Part shown: positions 26,009-64,000 of the stretch, piece after piece | Layout: each line of letters starts with the position of its first letter | Position numbering within the stretch: position 1 is the stretch's first letter | From: Agelas oroides | Lineage: Eukaryota > Porifera > Demospongiae > Agelasida > Agelasidae | NCBI GenBank assembly: GCA_949130485.1 | Contig: OX422203.1 | Span: forward strand, 6,686,429 to 6,750,428 | Direction of reading: 5' to 3' | DNA length: 64,000 bases | Notes under the pieces: generated by a model | What the model saw: only the letters and a program-made list of their open reading frames with translations | What the model was told of the DNA's origin: nothing | Database searches by the model: none | Position numbers and translations under genes: made by a program

Positions 26009-28435
26009 TAGCGGTCAATTTGCATGAATTTCCAATGTCTTCGCCGGTTCTGCATTAACCGACCTTGTACGAAACGAATTTGCTTGCAGGCTTGTAGAGA
26101 TTGGTGCCTTGATTGCACAGACTGAGAGCTCACATCCTTGAGCTCGCCACTCCCTGGGCTTCTGGTTAATATGCTAATATGCTACTTGGGTAAGTGCAAC
26201 GTTTGCACAGGCGTAGGTTTAGCCGTCAAATTGTGTGAATTTCCAATGTCTGCGCCGGGCCAATTCCAACTCAGACACCGGTTGTGCGCATGCGCATCAA
26301 CGTGGCAAGCTTAATAAACTTTGACCTTCAAACTGTTTGCCATGGCATGCCAAGGCCTACGCTGAAAGCAAGAGAAGAAAAGGGCTCTGCTGCACAGTAA
26401 GTTTATAGTTGTAAGCGAAACAGTTTGAAGTAACTAGTGAAAATAAAATGCCAAGTCTCAAAGAATTAGAGATAACTAATGGCTTTGTAAATACAAACAA
26501 GGTGCGCGAAGTAAGCCATTCCAATAACTTACCAAGAAGAGGTCCATAATTAGCTCCGGTCTCGCGAGCCAAACCTAGTTCCACAAGAAAAGGAAAGAAT
26601 ATAAGGTGGTGAAGTGTATACACAAGCTGTACTTTGCCATACTGTATAGTGGAGTCCAGTAACATTGCATTATTTTGTCACCCGACACATTACAATGCTG
26701 TTTGAGTAGTGATAACACTATTGAAAACAGTGACGAAGAGCTTAGACACTTTTCAACTACTGTAAGAACACATTATTCCTCAGGGATGGTACACACTTTG
26801 CAAATTATAGTCACTTGCTCAGAACCTCCCCTGTAAAGAGGGTCTGATGTTCTGTGCAACCTTTCTTGTCAATGGGACAGGGTCACTCTTCAATTTTAGA
26901 GCTTGAATCAGAATGTGTAATTACATGTGCAGGATATAACTGAATCGGATGTAGGAAAAAATGTCTCGCACCGACTGTCCCAAGAGACTTCACAGCCTTC
27001 AAACTTTTGTAAACTGTACCATACAGCAGACTGCATGAGCATCAGAAAGCTCAAGTCCTGGATTTAAAATTATGACATTCCTTACGAAGTAGGCTCCCCC
27101 CCATGCAGCTGTTCAGAACACCAGAGCCTTTTTTGTTCACTTTCTGGGGAGGGCCTGGGAATGAGACTAACTTTTCAACAGGTATTATTGTGTTATTTGA
27201 AATCTGATTAAATCATCCAGTTAATTGCCTTCAAGTGACACGCAACTCGTATACACAGTTCACAAGACCCTTCCTTTTTGACCTGGATTGCTAGCCTAAA
27301 TTAGCCCGTAGTCAAAACTGTTGACCTGGGTTATTATAATATGATAGCCTTGTTAAATTGTTGGTCTGTTGATTTTGGTCATCAATGTCCTATGTAAGAT
27401 ATGTAACAGACGAGGTGATTGACAAGAAACCAGACTACCACCTAATCACAGTTACTATTTACTACCTTTTGTTCTGCCCTAAGTTAAAGAGTATAATCTT
27501 TTTCCTTTTAGCTGTGAGTTCCCTTGAAATACAATGAAACAGGGTAACTTGCTGGCTGCAGTCAATCTTACAGACCTTCCAGAAACATAACAAATCAGAC
27601 CCTCACTGCATTACTATTCACAGGAATGTGGCAGCTTGACTCTTCATGTCCAACCAATCAAATCTCCTTTTCACTAGCCTCATTCCCAGGCCTCACGATG
27701 CTTTCCATCGCTTGAAGTACCAACTGCATGCATGCAACAGAAAGCTAAGTGGGGCCTGGGAAAGAGGCTACCTTTCACAGAAAGGTCACTGCACTGCATT
27801 CTCTCTTCTGCTGTTGCTTTGTTTCTGTAATGCCCTTGCTTTAGCTTTATTGTATACAGTTGTTTATTACACTTGAGAGTATACAGTTTTCCTTTAAGTT
27901 TTTTTCTCCTCTCCAAAACATTAAAATGCTCTGTATTGCCTCTCAAGCCACAGTTTTTGCATGCAATGGTGTGCCTTTTACAATAGATTATATAGCTGCA
28001 TTATGGAATGTCGCTGTTTGGCGCTGCCCTGCAAGTATTGAAGTTAATTATTACAAATTGTTTATTAACATCTTACGCATGCGCAAAAGAAGTACGTGTT
28101 GACACCTAAGTGGTGTTATAAAAATTTTTGGAGGCCGCCCCCCGAACCCCCCTGCCTACGGGCCTAAGCTTGCTTCTCATACTTACGCATGATTGTAAAA
28201 TCATAATGCATATTAACCAGTTTACATTTGTCACGAAAATTAATCTGCTACAGTATTTCAGCATACAACATAGGCCTTTCATTTAGACTTGCTAACGACT
28301 ATATATGCCTGCATGATTATAATCTATGATGCAGCAAACAAAAGTAATTGTCCAGAAAGTACACATATGCATTCATGAAAAGTTAAACACACGCTAAAAT
28401 TCAACCCAACAATCATAGAATTCATGTTTTGTGAT
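26009..28435. other. Intergenic region between satellite edge and IP3R 3' end
   Basis: I see no gene here on either strand; open frames are short and have no recognisable motifs. A segment of about 40 bp (GTCAATTTGCATGAATTTCC..., then a GCGCCGG-type ending) occurs twice, at about 26,014 and 26,227, suggesting an old duplication or element remnant at the array border. A fold-back copy lies at 27,674-27,772 and a lone half-site (GGGCCTGGGAATGAGACTAA) near 27,150. Confidence 0.7.
27674..27772. repeat. Fold-back element, TAGCCTC/CCCAGGC family
   Basis: The left arm CTAGCCTCATTCCCAGGCC and right arm GGGGCCTGGGAAAGAGGCTA are near-perfect inverted repeats around a roughly 60-bp centre. The same ends recur at 34,639, 45,270, 54,724, 54,779, 54,868, 57,418, 57,494 and 61,388, so this is a dispersed family of miniature inverted-repeat elements. 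Confidence 0.8.
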
Positions 28436-54050
<25,615 letters not shown>

Positions 54051-54227
54051 AATACGCTGTTCCCCAGCATTGACCGCTGGCGAAAGTAGTGAACTGTGAA
54101 ACCACTGCAATGCAGTTTCCTCCAAGGAAATGCACTTATGTGGGCGGTGTAAGGCTTCAACACAGTGGACGGGGGGATTTTAGGTCATTCCTGAGCCATT
54201 AATTAAACTCTCCTTCCTTGTTGAGGC

Positions 54228-54542
54228 CTAGTCTCGCGTAGCCAGACTCTCGCAGGGAGGGAGAGTCTGGTCAACTGCCTATATAAGACTTGTTCCAACA
54301 CCCACCCCAACTGGGGTGGGCGATAAGTGCCTTCACGGCCGCAGCGTTTATATTGTGCAGCTATAATAGCGACGTGTCAAGTGAACGAAGCCTCACTCAC
54401 ACTAATTATCGCGAAGCAATTTAAACTCTGTGGTTCGCAGCTACTTATCGCCCACCCCAGTTGGGGTGGGTGTTGGAACAAGTCTTATATGGGCAGTTGA
54501 CCAGACTCTCCTCCCTGCGAGAGTCTGGCTACGCGAGACTAG
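54228..54542. mobile_element. 315-bp MITE with 100-bp inverted arms and 7-bp target duplication
   Basis: The arms 54,228-54,328 and 54,443-54,542 are reverse complements with one indel and very few substitutions. They begin CTAGTCTCGCGTAGCCAGAC and include CCCACCCCAACTGGGGTGGG. The element is bracketed by TTGAGGC at 54,221-54,227 and 54,543-54,549. It lies between the IP3R start and the Rab 3' end, 178 bp upstream of the IP3R ATG, so it may sit in or near that promoter. The short palindrome at 59,519-59,587 has related ends. Confidence 0.92.
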
Positions 54543-54723
54543 TTGAGGCCATGCAGAATCAGCTTTTACTCTAGCTTAGAACCACCCTTCCGCACTCAAC
54601 TTAAGCTGTTCAATACAGTGCTTGCTTGTGTTGTTCAAGACACTTTTAGTGTAAACTGTGAAATAGCTAGCCTCAAGTTCCCAGGCCATTCTTGCCTCCA
54701 GTTTTTGTAGAACGGCTATAGCT

Positions 54724-54914
54724 TAGCCTCGTTCCCAGTCCACACCTGGGAACGAGGCTATAAAATAGTCTTGCAATACCCTCATTCCCAGGCCATGTGG
54801 ACTGCCCGACCTGGAAACGAGGCCACTCTTGCAAAGATCACATTTTGCTTCAAAGTTGCTCAGCACATTAGCCTCGTTCCCAGGCTCCCACCCATAAGCC
54901 TGGGAATGAGGCTA
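54724..54914. repeat. Cluster of three TAGCCTCGTTCCCAGGC fold-back elements
   Basis: Three short palindromes lie side by side at about 54,724-54,761, 54,779-54,824 and 54,868-54,914. Each pairs TAGCCTCGTTCCCAG-type and CTGGGAACGAGGCTA-type arms over loops of 4-16 bp. This IP3R-Rab spacer is the densest site of the family in the window. Confidence 0.8.
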
Positions 54915-55347
54915 GAGTCACATCAGCATGCAAGCACTATATATACACTATTGTAATTGATGGTATAATTATGAAAATGTTGTGTAGTATGGTATTTGTG
55001 GGCATCCAAGTTCCCAAGTGCAATGTATCAAAGTTCTGCTATCTTAAACTTATACCGTACCATACTATGCACGACTATTCAAACAACATACTACAATTAA
55101 TAGAACAAACCCACTGCTTATAGTTTATTAGCCGGCAGTACCCTTCATTACGGTTACGGCATTCCGTATGGTCTAATTAGTCATACTGTAGTTGACACAT
55201 AAATGTCACAAATGACCATCAAAAAGGATAAAAGCACATCTTGGTGCAAGCCAGAATGAGAAACACCAAAATCAAGATTATAAAAATATATAATATGAAT
55301 GGAAAAACACAAATCCTCAACTCAAGAGAGGTTTTACAGGAACAAAA

Positions 55348-58821
<3,474 letters not shown>

Positions 58822-59137
58822 TGAGTTGAAGAGAAGACTAGCACTGAATTTTGTCGGCCATATCGATCGATTGGCTTGCGTGGAGTGCTGAGTCAGCACA
58901 TATCCTAATCTGCCTACAGATTACCGGGATAACCTCGCGCGATTGTCGCGCAAATAAAAGGTCATGCGTTTTAGAAACTGACCAATCAAACTTGCGAATT
59001 TACGCCTGAAGGTCAGCTGCGCGGATCATCCGAGTGACAAAGCGTGGGGTGCAAATGCATGAACTGAGCATACTCTCGTGGCGTAAGCGAGGAATGGGGC
59101 AATGGACTGAAACCCTGGAAGCAATCGAGAGGGAGAG
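58822..59137. promoter_or_regulatory. Bidirectional promoter region between Rab and squalene synthase
   Basis: The two start codons are only 316 bp apart on opposite strands, so both promoters must lie here or overlap the first exons. The centre is CpG-enriched (CCTCGCGCGATTGTCGCGC near 58,932, GCTGCGCGGATCATCCG near 59,016). I see no convincing TATA box for either gene. Co-regulation is possible but unproved. Confidence 0.7.
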
Positions 59138-62100
59138 ATGGAGCTTTTCAAGTCGATAGCACATCCCACTGAGCTCTGGGCGCTGCTGAAGTTCAAGTAT
59201 GGCGGCGGCAAGGAGATGGTCATGCCGAAAGTAGAATATGTGAGTTCACAGCCACAAATACATTGGTAATATCCTGTCAGTCGTACGATGGATGAGCTCT
59301 AATAGCCCCGCCCATTTTTGAGACCAGCCCCTCCCACACACACACACACACACACACAGGCTTCCTTGACACCGGAGATGATACGCTGCTATGAGCTGCT
59401 GAACCAGACCAGCCGTAGCTTTGCCGCAGTTATTCAGGCACTGCATGACGATCTCAGGTAGACTGATACAACATTCACACACCCTGGCTAGTCCAGCATC
59501 ACCAGCGCTTCAACTGGATAGTCTCGTGGAGCCACACTCTCACACTAAACCCCCTTTTCATGTGAGAGTCAGGCTCCATGAGACTATCAATTACAAAGAG
59601 CCAGTGACTTCTTCTTCTTCTTCTTCTTCTTCTTTATAACCTCCACTTAAGGAGAGTATCCCTGTTTGGGCAAATTTCTGCAGCCAGTTGTGGGGGCCTA
59701 GTCCGAATGGAGAATCAGGGAGCTGCGGGCGCTCTTTAATTGGGTCAGGAAATCGATGATAAACGTTTGGGTGGGAGTGTCTTTAATCCATTCCAGGCCT
59801 AGTACGACCTCGACGAATCGCAGTGAGTCTGCTTCCAGGTCTGGGAGTTGCGGTTTTATCGTTTCGGGGGTAGCACTTAGAAGGCGAGATCGGACAGGTG
59901 AGAGGGCCGGGCACTTGGCTATGAAGTGGAAGGGGTCTTCGGGCTCGGAGTGGCAGAGTTTGCAGGTGGAGTTATTAGGTTGGCTGCGATCTTTCCTCCA
60001 TCGAAAGCGACTGGCATCTGCTTCTAGCCCGTCGCACCCTACTAGAAGGCGGATCCGAAAGTTATTCCTGCGGGTTGCGTGGGTGTCCTGGAGGGTGACG
60101 GTCCAGTGTGGGGCGGGTCTTCCAATCGGTAAATCACAGTCACCTAGGGGATATTCCTCACATTGATCTAGCATGGTGATGTATGCTCGGATGTTCAGGA
60201 GCCGTTTGATTGATCGTTTCCAGGTCTCTTTGTTGCAGGGTGTACTAAGAAGCTGTTTGATGGAGGGGAGGCTGAGCTCATCAAGGAGGTTTCCCCAGGT
60301 GGCAGTGATTCCTTTAGCTCTGGGGTTTATAACTCTGGCTTCGAGCAGCTGCTTGGGGACACAAGACTATAGACACATGCACCACACCTTTGACATTGTT
60401 GTAGCAAATCATACACTGAGAAATTAACTTGTGTTAGGCCAGGCAAACTAGATTTATTGTTTCGCATCAGCACCCGCTTCCTCTGAGACCTGCCGCCTCA
60501 ACTGTCATTATCACCTTCCAAGCAATGACAACCACTTGTAATGGCCGTAGTGCCATAGATTTGCCGAGTGTATATATGATATGCTAGTAATGAATAATGA
60601 ATAATGACCGCCCACACACACGCAAATTGAGTAAGTGGCTGATGCGAAACACTAAATCTAGTTTGCCTGGCCTTATGTCTTCTAAGGAGGAAACATTTTG
60701 ATATTCATACGTACACCTGCTCATCCCCCTTCCCTCCCACCTCCCAGACCAGCCATCTGCATCTTCTACCTGGTGCTTCGTGCCTTGGACACCGTTGAGG
60801 ATGACATGACCATCCCTGCCACGAAGAAAGTAACCTTGTTGAAAGAGTTCCACACGCACCTTCACCAGCCGGGGTGGAGGTACACAGAGAGCCGGGAGAA
60901 GGACAGAGTCGTACTGGAAGAATTTCCTGCAGTGAGTGATCTAGACAGCTCGTGTGTGATAGAACAGCAGAAAAGAGAGAAAATCATAGCCTTATTCCAG
61001 GATCTCCATACTGCAAGTCATGGAACGGAATGCTGTGGGAACGAGGCTAGGAAAATGGTGCAGTAATGTTTTATCGTCTTGTAGCTAAAGGGTCAATCAG
61101 GTGAAGCTTTCATGAAGTAGTAAACAAACCATGTGTTTGGGATACACCCTCACTTACCTAACTCAAAACATCACTTGTTCGTTCCACGGTAAACAAAGTA
61201 CTTCAGTCTGTAAGGATGACTGTATAACTATCATCGTGTTGTTGGCTCTGGAACACACTGGGGCCACAGCCTTATGCCCAAGCTGTTGAGAAAATAGGAA
61301 GAAATCATCTAGAAACTCCAAAAAGTTGGACTGTTTTGTTGTCATCTGTCCTGGTAGCACAGAGGAAGTAGGCTATCAAACTTCACCCTAGCCTCCTTCC
61401 CAGGCTCTCCCCGCACGCGAACGAAAAATCAAACTGCAAGTGACGGAAAGCTGGGTGGGGCCTGGGAACAAGGCTAACTTCCCCCTTTTCCCCTCAGATA
61501 TCCTCAGAGTTCCGGCAGCTACGTCCAGTGTTCCAGGAGGTGATAGCAGACATTGCAAAGAGGATGGGCTCCGGGATGACCGTCTTCCTGCAGGAGAAGG
61601 TCGGCTCCATGGCACAGTGGGATGAGGTGGGTGCAGAGACTATCTCACTTTAGCAATGTAACTAAGACTTTATTTTCAGACCACAGCATTCAGTGGTCTA
61701 AGCATAGAACATGTTGAGCTTGGACTGAGTTTAGTTGTTGATTAGTTATCGGCAATAATTGTTTACTGTTTATAGAAGAGTACCATTATGTTCTCTTGTT
61801 TATAATTGTACATGAGATGCTTTTTCCATTTACAGTACACTTCATGGGATATAGTTGAACACGTTAGCAATCCCAGTCAATCCTTGGCCAATTCTTGGCC
61901 ATAATAATTATGGAAACTATCTCCTGCTCTGACCTATAACATCCTCTTCCCCCCTCCCCCATCCTTCCCTCTACTCCACAGTACTGCCACTATGTAGCTG
62001 GTCTGGTGGGTATCGGTCTCTCTCAGTTGTTTGCCGCATCTGGTCTTGAGAAGGAGGAGGTGGGGCAGGACCACCACCTCGCCAACTCCATGGGACTGTT

Positions 62101-64000
62101 CCTCCAGAAGACCAATATTATCCGAGACTACCTTGAGGACATTGTGCAGGGGAGAGAGTTCTGGCCGAGGGAGGTGTGTGTGTGGGGGTGTGGGTATGTG
62201 GGTGAGTATGTGACAGAAGGGTTACAGTACAGGCCAAAGCATTCTGATGAATCTGTGGTCCTGATTTCCTCTTATACTTTGTTATTACTGGCAGGCCTGG
62301 AGCCAGTTTGCTGATGAGCTCACAGACTTTCGTCACCATGGCAACATCCACCAGGCAGTGCAGTGTCTCAACCTGCTTATCACAAATGCCTTGCAGCATG
62401 TGCCAGACGTCCTCCAATACATGTCCCGGATCCAGGACCAGAGTGTCTTCAACTTCTGTGCCATCCCACAGGTAGCTATACCCACATGGAGCACTTGCAG
62501 TTGTTCAGTAGCCTCATTTCAAGTTCTCCAGCATAGCTATCATCACTTTCAGTATGAGTAGTGCGGAGTAGTTACTTGTACTTCAATTGACAATACATGT
62601 CCTTGTGGTAGAAGACTTTTGGTGAGCTACATGTAGTCTTGGTGGAGGAATTGGTGTTGGGTTGCTATAACCTGGTTTTGTTTGTCCTTATGTTACCTGT
62701 TTCGCAGTCTATATCACTGGACCATGTTTACTACTGCTGTCTCATGAGCTAATTTGGCTAGGGACTAAAATGTAAAAAAAATATCGCTTTATCTTATTAC
62801 ACAATTCATATACACACACCACACACACACCCCCCCCCCCCCCTCCCCACACCCTTCATACACACACACACAAACAGACCATGGCTATAGCCACGCTGGC
62901 ACTGTGCTACAACAACCCAGATGTATTCTCAGGGGTGGTCAAGATACGGAAGGGTCAGGCAGTGAGCCTAATGATGCAGTCCACCAACATGGACAACTTC
63001 CAGACCACCATGGCAGAGTTTGCCCAGGAGGTATGTGTGGGAGGACAGAGCTACATACATATCTACATGTAAATTCTTGGCTCGTCCTTTTCCATTGGAA
63101 TTTGGAGGACAGCATGGCCAAGGCTCATTGACTCATTTATCGGCATGTAACAAACTAAATTTGAGTGAAACGAGCAAAGTAACCGCACCCCAAGATGCTC
63201 ACAGATGGTTAGAGCTGCAGGTTTACCTTGGCTCGAACATTTAGAGTTCAGTGCTATACGTAGGTAAAATCTGTTAGTAGGCTTTAGGAGAAAAAAAGTT
63301 CACTGCTACTTAGCTACAAGACCTGAAGTAGAAGGCTTAAGAGATCAGGGTTTTGTGCTGCAAATTTAGCTGAAGTAGGAAGACTTAGAGTTCAGAGTTT
63401 TGTGGCTTCTTGAAAAAAGCTTAACCCTCAAAGGAGGAGCCAGACAACAGTTTAGCAAATCGTGAACAGCGAGGCACCCCTTCACCTGCTTTATACTCAC
63501 GCATTAAGCGCGGTAGCGCGCTCAATACATGCAATGATTTTATATGTAGGTACGTGTGACGTCACGTAAGCGGAAAAATCGCTTCCGGAGTCGGTATATG
63601 AGGGGTGACAGTGGTGTAGCTGGTGAAGGGAGAGTTGTTGGTGTACCAAAGTTTCATTCCTGGGGTAAGTGCACCATGCCATTAACGAATATCAACTCAG
63701 ATTGGCTGTCCAACGCTTCCTCTGGCCTGTGTATTATATTAGTTAATTATTTACGTGGGTCCTTTAAGTTGCATCTTGGGGTGTAATCATGCATAAAACT
63801 GTGCATACTATGAAGCATGGTATTGACCCAAACATGTCCTGTGCAGTGGGTGACTCCGTATAACGTCTAGGCCTACCTTTATTCAGTAATACCTTTTTAA
63901 CAGGGTGATGTGATTCACTGATTGTGCGTATAGAGACATGCAGTAGTAAATTCCTTCAAGTTCTTCACATATCTTTCCCTCAGATTTTGGAGAAGATAGA
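59138..64000 (+). CDS. FDFT1: Squalene synthase (farnesyl-diphosphate farnesyltransferase), 3' end beyond window
   Basis: Joins two farnesyl diphosphates head to head, via presqualene diphosphate, to squalene with NADPH at the ER membrane; first committed sterol step. Exons: 59,138-59,239; 59,360-59,457; 60,748-60,931; 61,498-61,626; 61,982-62,173; 62,295-62,471; 62,878-63,030; 63,984 onward. All join in phase. The start [20 protein letters not shown] matches the family N-terminus. Conserved: [14 protein letters not shown]; first aspartate motif in [30 protein letters not shown] segment [38 protein letters not shown] with the second aspartate motif; [33 protein letters not shown]. The C-terminal membrane anchor is outside the window. 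All catalytic motifs in view are intact, so the enzyme should be active. Confidence 0.97.
59519..59587. repeat. Short palindrome related to the 54,228 MITE, in FDFT1 intron 2
   Basis: TAGTCTCGTGGAGCCACACT...CTCACAC and GTGAGAGTCAGGCTCCATGAGACTA form a stem of about 25 bp over a 15-bp loop. The ends resemble TAGTCTCGCGTAGCCAGACTCTC of the larger element, suggesting a deleted member of the same family. Confidence 0.7.
59608..60366 (-). mobile_element. 3' fragment of a non-LTR retrotransposon (LINE), antisense in FDFT1 intron 2
   Basis: The frame from 60,366 to the stop at 59,698 stays open for about 220 codons. It encodes the C-terminal part of a LINE reverse-transcriptase polyprotein, including a zinc-knuckle-like [18 protein letters not shown] (C-x2-C-x8-H-x4-C), then [20 protein letters not shown] near the end. 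A short 3' UTR leads to (GAAGAA)n at 59,608-59,634, like the microsatellite tails of CR1/L2/Jockey-type elements. The reverse-transcriptase core and endonuclease are absent, so this is a 5'-truncated insertion. The intact frame suggests it is fairly young. Confidence 0.82.
60435..60673. mobile_element. 239-bp MITE with about 37-bp inverted ends in FDFT1 intron 2
   Basis: AGGCCAGGCAAACTAGATTT-ATTGTTTCGCATCAG at the left pairs with CTGATGCGAAACACTAAATC-TAGTTTGCCTGGCC at the right, with one or two mismatches. No open frame. A short TA-type target site is possible but not clear. Its right end lies about 75 bp upstream of exon 3. Confidence 0.85.
61388..61475. repeat. Fold-back element, TAGCCTC/CCCAGGC family, in FDFT1 intron 3
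   Basis: CTAGCCTCCTTCCCAGGCTC and GGGGCCTGGGAACAAGGCTAA pair around a 45-bp centre. The copy ends about 20 bp before the acceptor CCCTTTTCCCCTCAG of exon 4, so it lies against the splice site. Confidence 0.78.
62829..62877 (+). repeat. Poly(C) and CA tract before FDFT1 exon 7
   Basis: A run of about 14 C, then CA repeats, fills the end of intron 6 up to the acceptor CACACAAACAG at 62,877. It serves as an unusual pyrimidine/CA-rich acceptor region. Confidence 0.85.
63180..63268 (+). repeat. SINE-like dispersed repeat, copy 2 (FDFT1 intron 7)
   Basis: TAACCGCACCCCAAGATGCT through GAGTTCAGTGCTATACGTAG is the reverse complement of 58,001-58,088 with about ten differences. It contains TGGTTAGAGCTGCAGG and TTGGCTCGAAC, weakly like Pol III promoter boxes. 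Confidence 0.65.

Noticed and set aside
26357..26665. Minus-strand 102-codon open frame as a gene
   Set aside because: No domain, splice context or family resemblance. Length is within chance expectation for this composition.
59756..60166. Plus-strand arginine/serine-rich open frame
   Set aside because: It is antisense to the LINE coding frame, whose minus-strand reading has a recognisable zinc-knuckle motif.

Overview
The window reads as nuclear DNA of an early-branching animal. It has intron-rich genes with short introns and canonical GT/AG splice sites, many small inverted-repeat elements, and microsatellites. A demosponge fits the gene content and compactness, but nothing here proves the lineage.

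Layout. (1) Positions 1 to about 26,000 are dominated by one tandem satellite with a 192-bp unit. It lies in three blocks (1-15,690; 17,528-22,714; 25,117-26,008) separated by two insertions. The first insertion (about 15,691-17,527) carries a perfect 127-bp inverted repeat. The second (22,715-25,116) is a 2.4-kb element with hAT-like ends and a target-site duplication made from satellite sequence. Because 192 is divisible by 3, one frame of the satellite encodes a 64-residue repeat and stays open for up to 703 codons. Recurrent stops and frameshifts argue that it is non-coding. (2) Positions 26,009-28,435 hold no gene I can recognise. (3) Positions 28,436-54,050 on the minus strand hold one large gene for an inositol 1,4,5-trisphosphate receptor (IP3R) family calcium channel, about 60 exons and roughly 2,700 residues by hand assembly. 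It keeps the family architecture but has lost the usual GGGVGD selectivity filter and most of the RTTGR ligand-binding motif. (4) Positions 55,348-58,821 on the minus strand hold a three-exon Rab GTPase of the Rab43/Rab19 type. (5) Positions 59,138-64,000 on the plus strand hold squalene synthase, cut off by the window end in its eighth exon.

The Rab and squalene synthase genes are head to head across 316 bp, which probably holds both promoters. The introns and the IP3R-Rab spacer carry at least ten inverted-repeat elements from several families. Some have clear target-site duplications: 7 bp at 54,228-54,542 and 10 bp at 56,420-57,156. A LINE fragment lies in squalene synthase intron 2. The three genes show no common pathway beyond general membrane and calcium biology. 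I found no rRNA, no intact tRNA, no CRISPR array and no prokaryotic operon.
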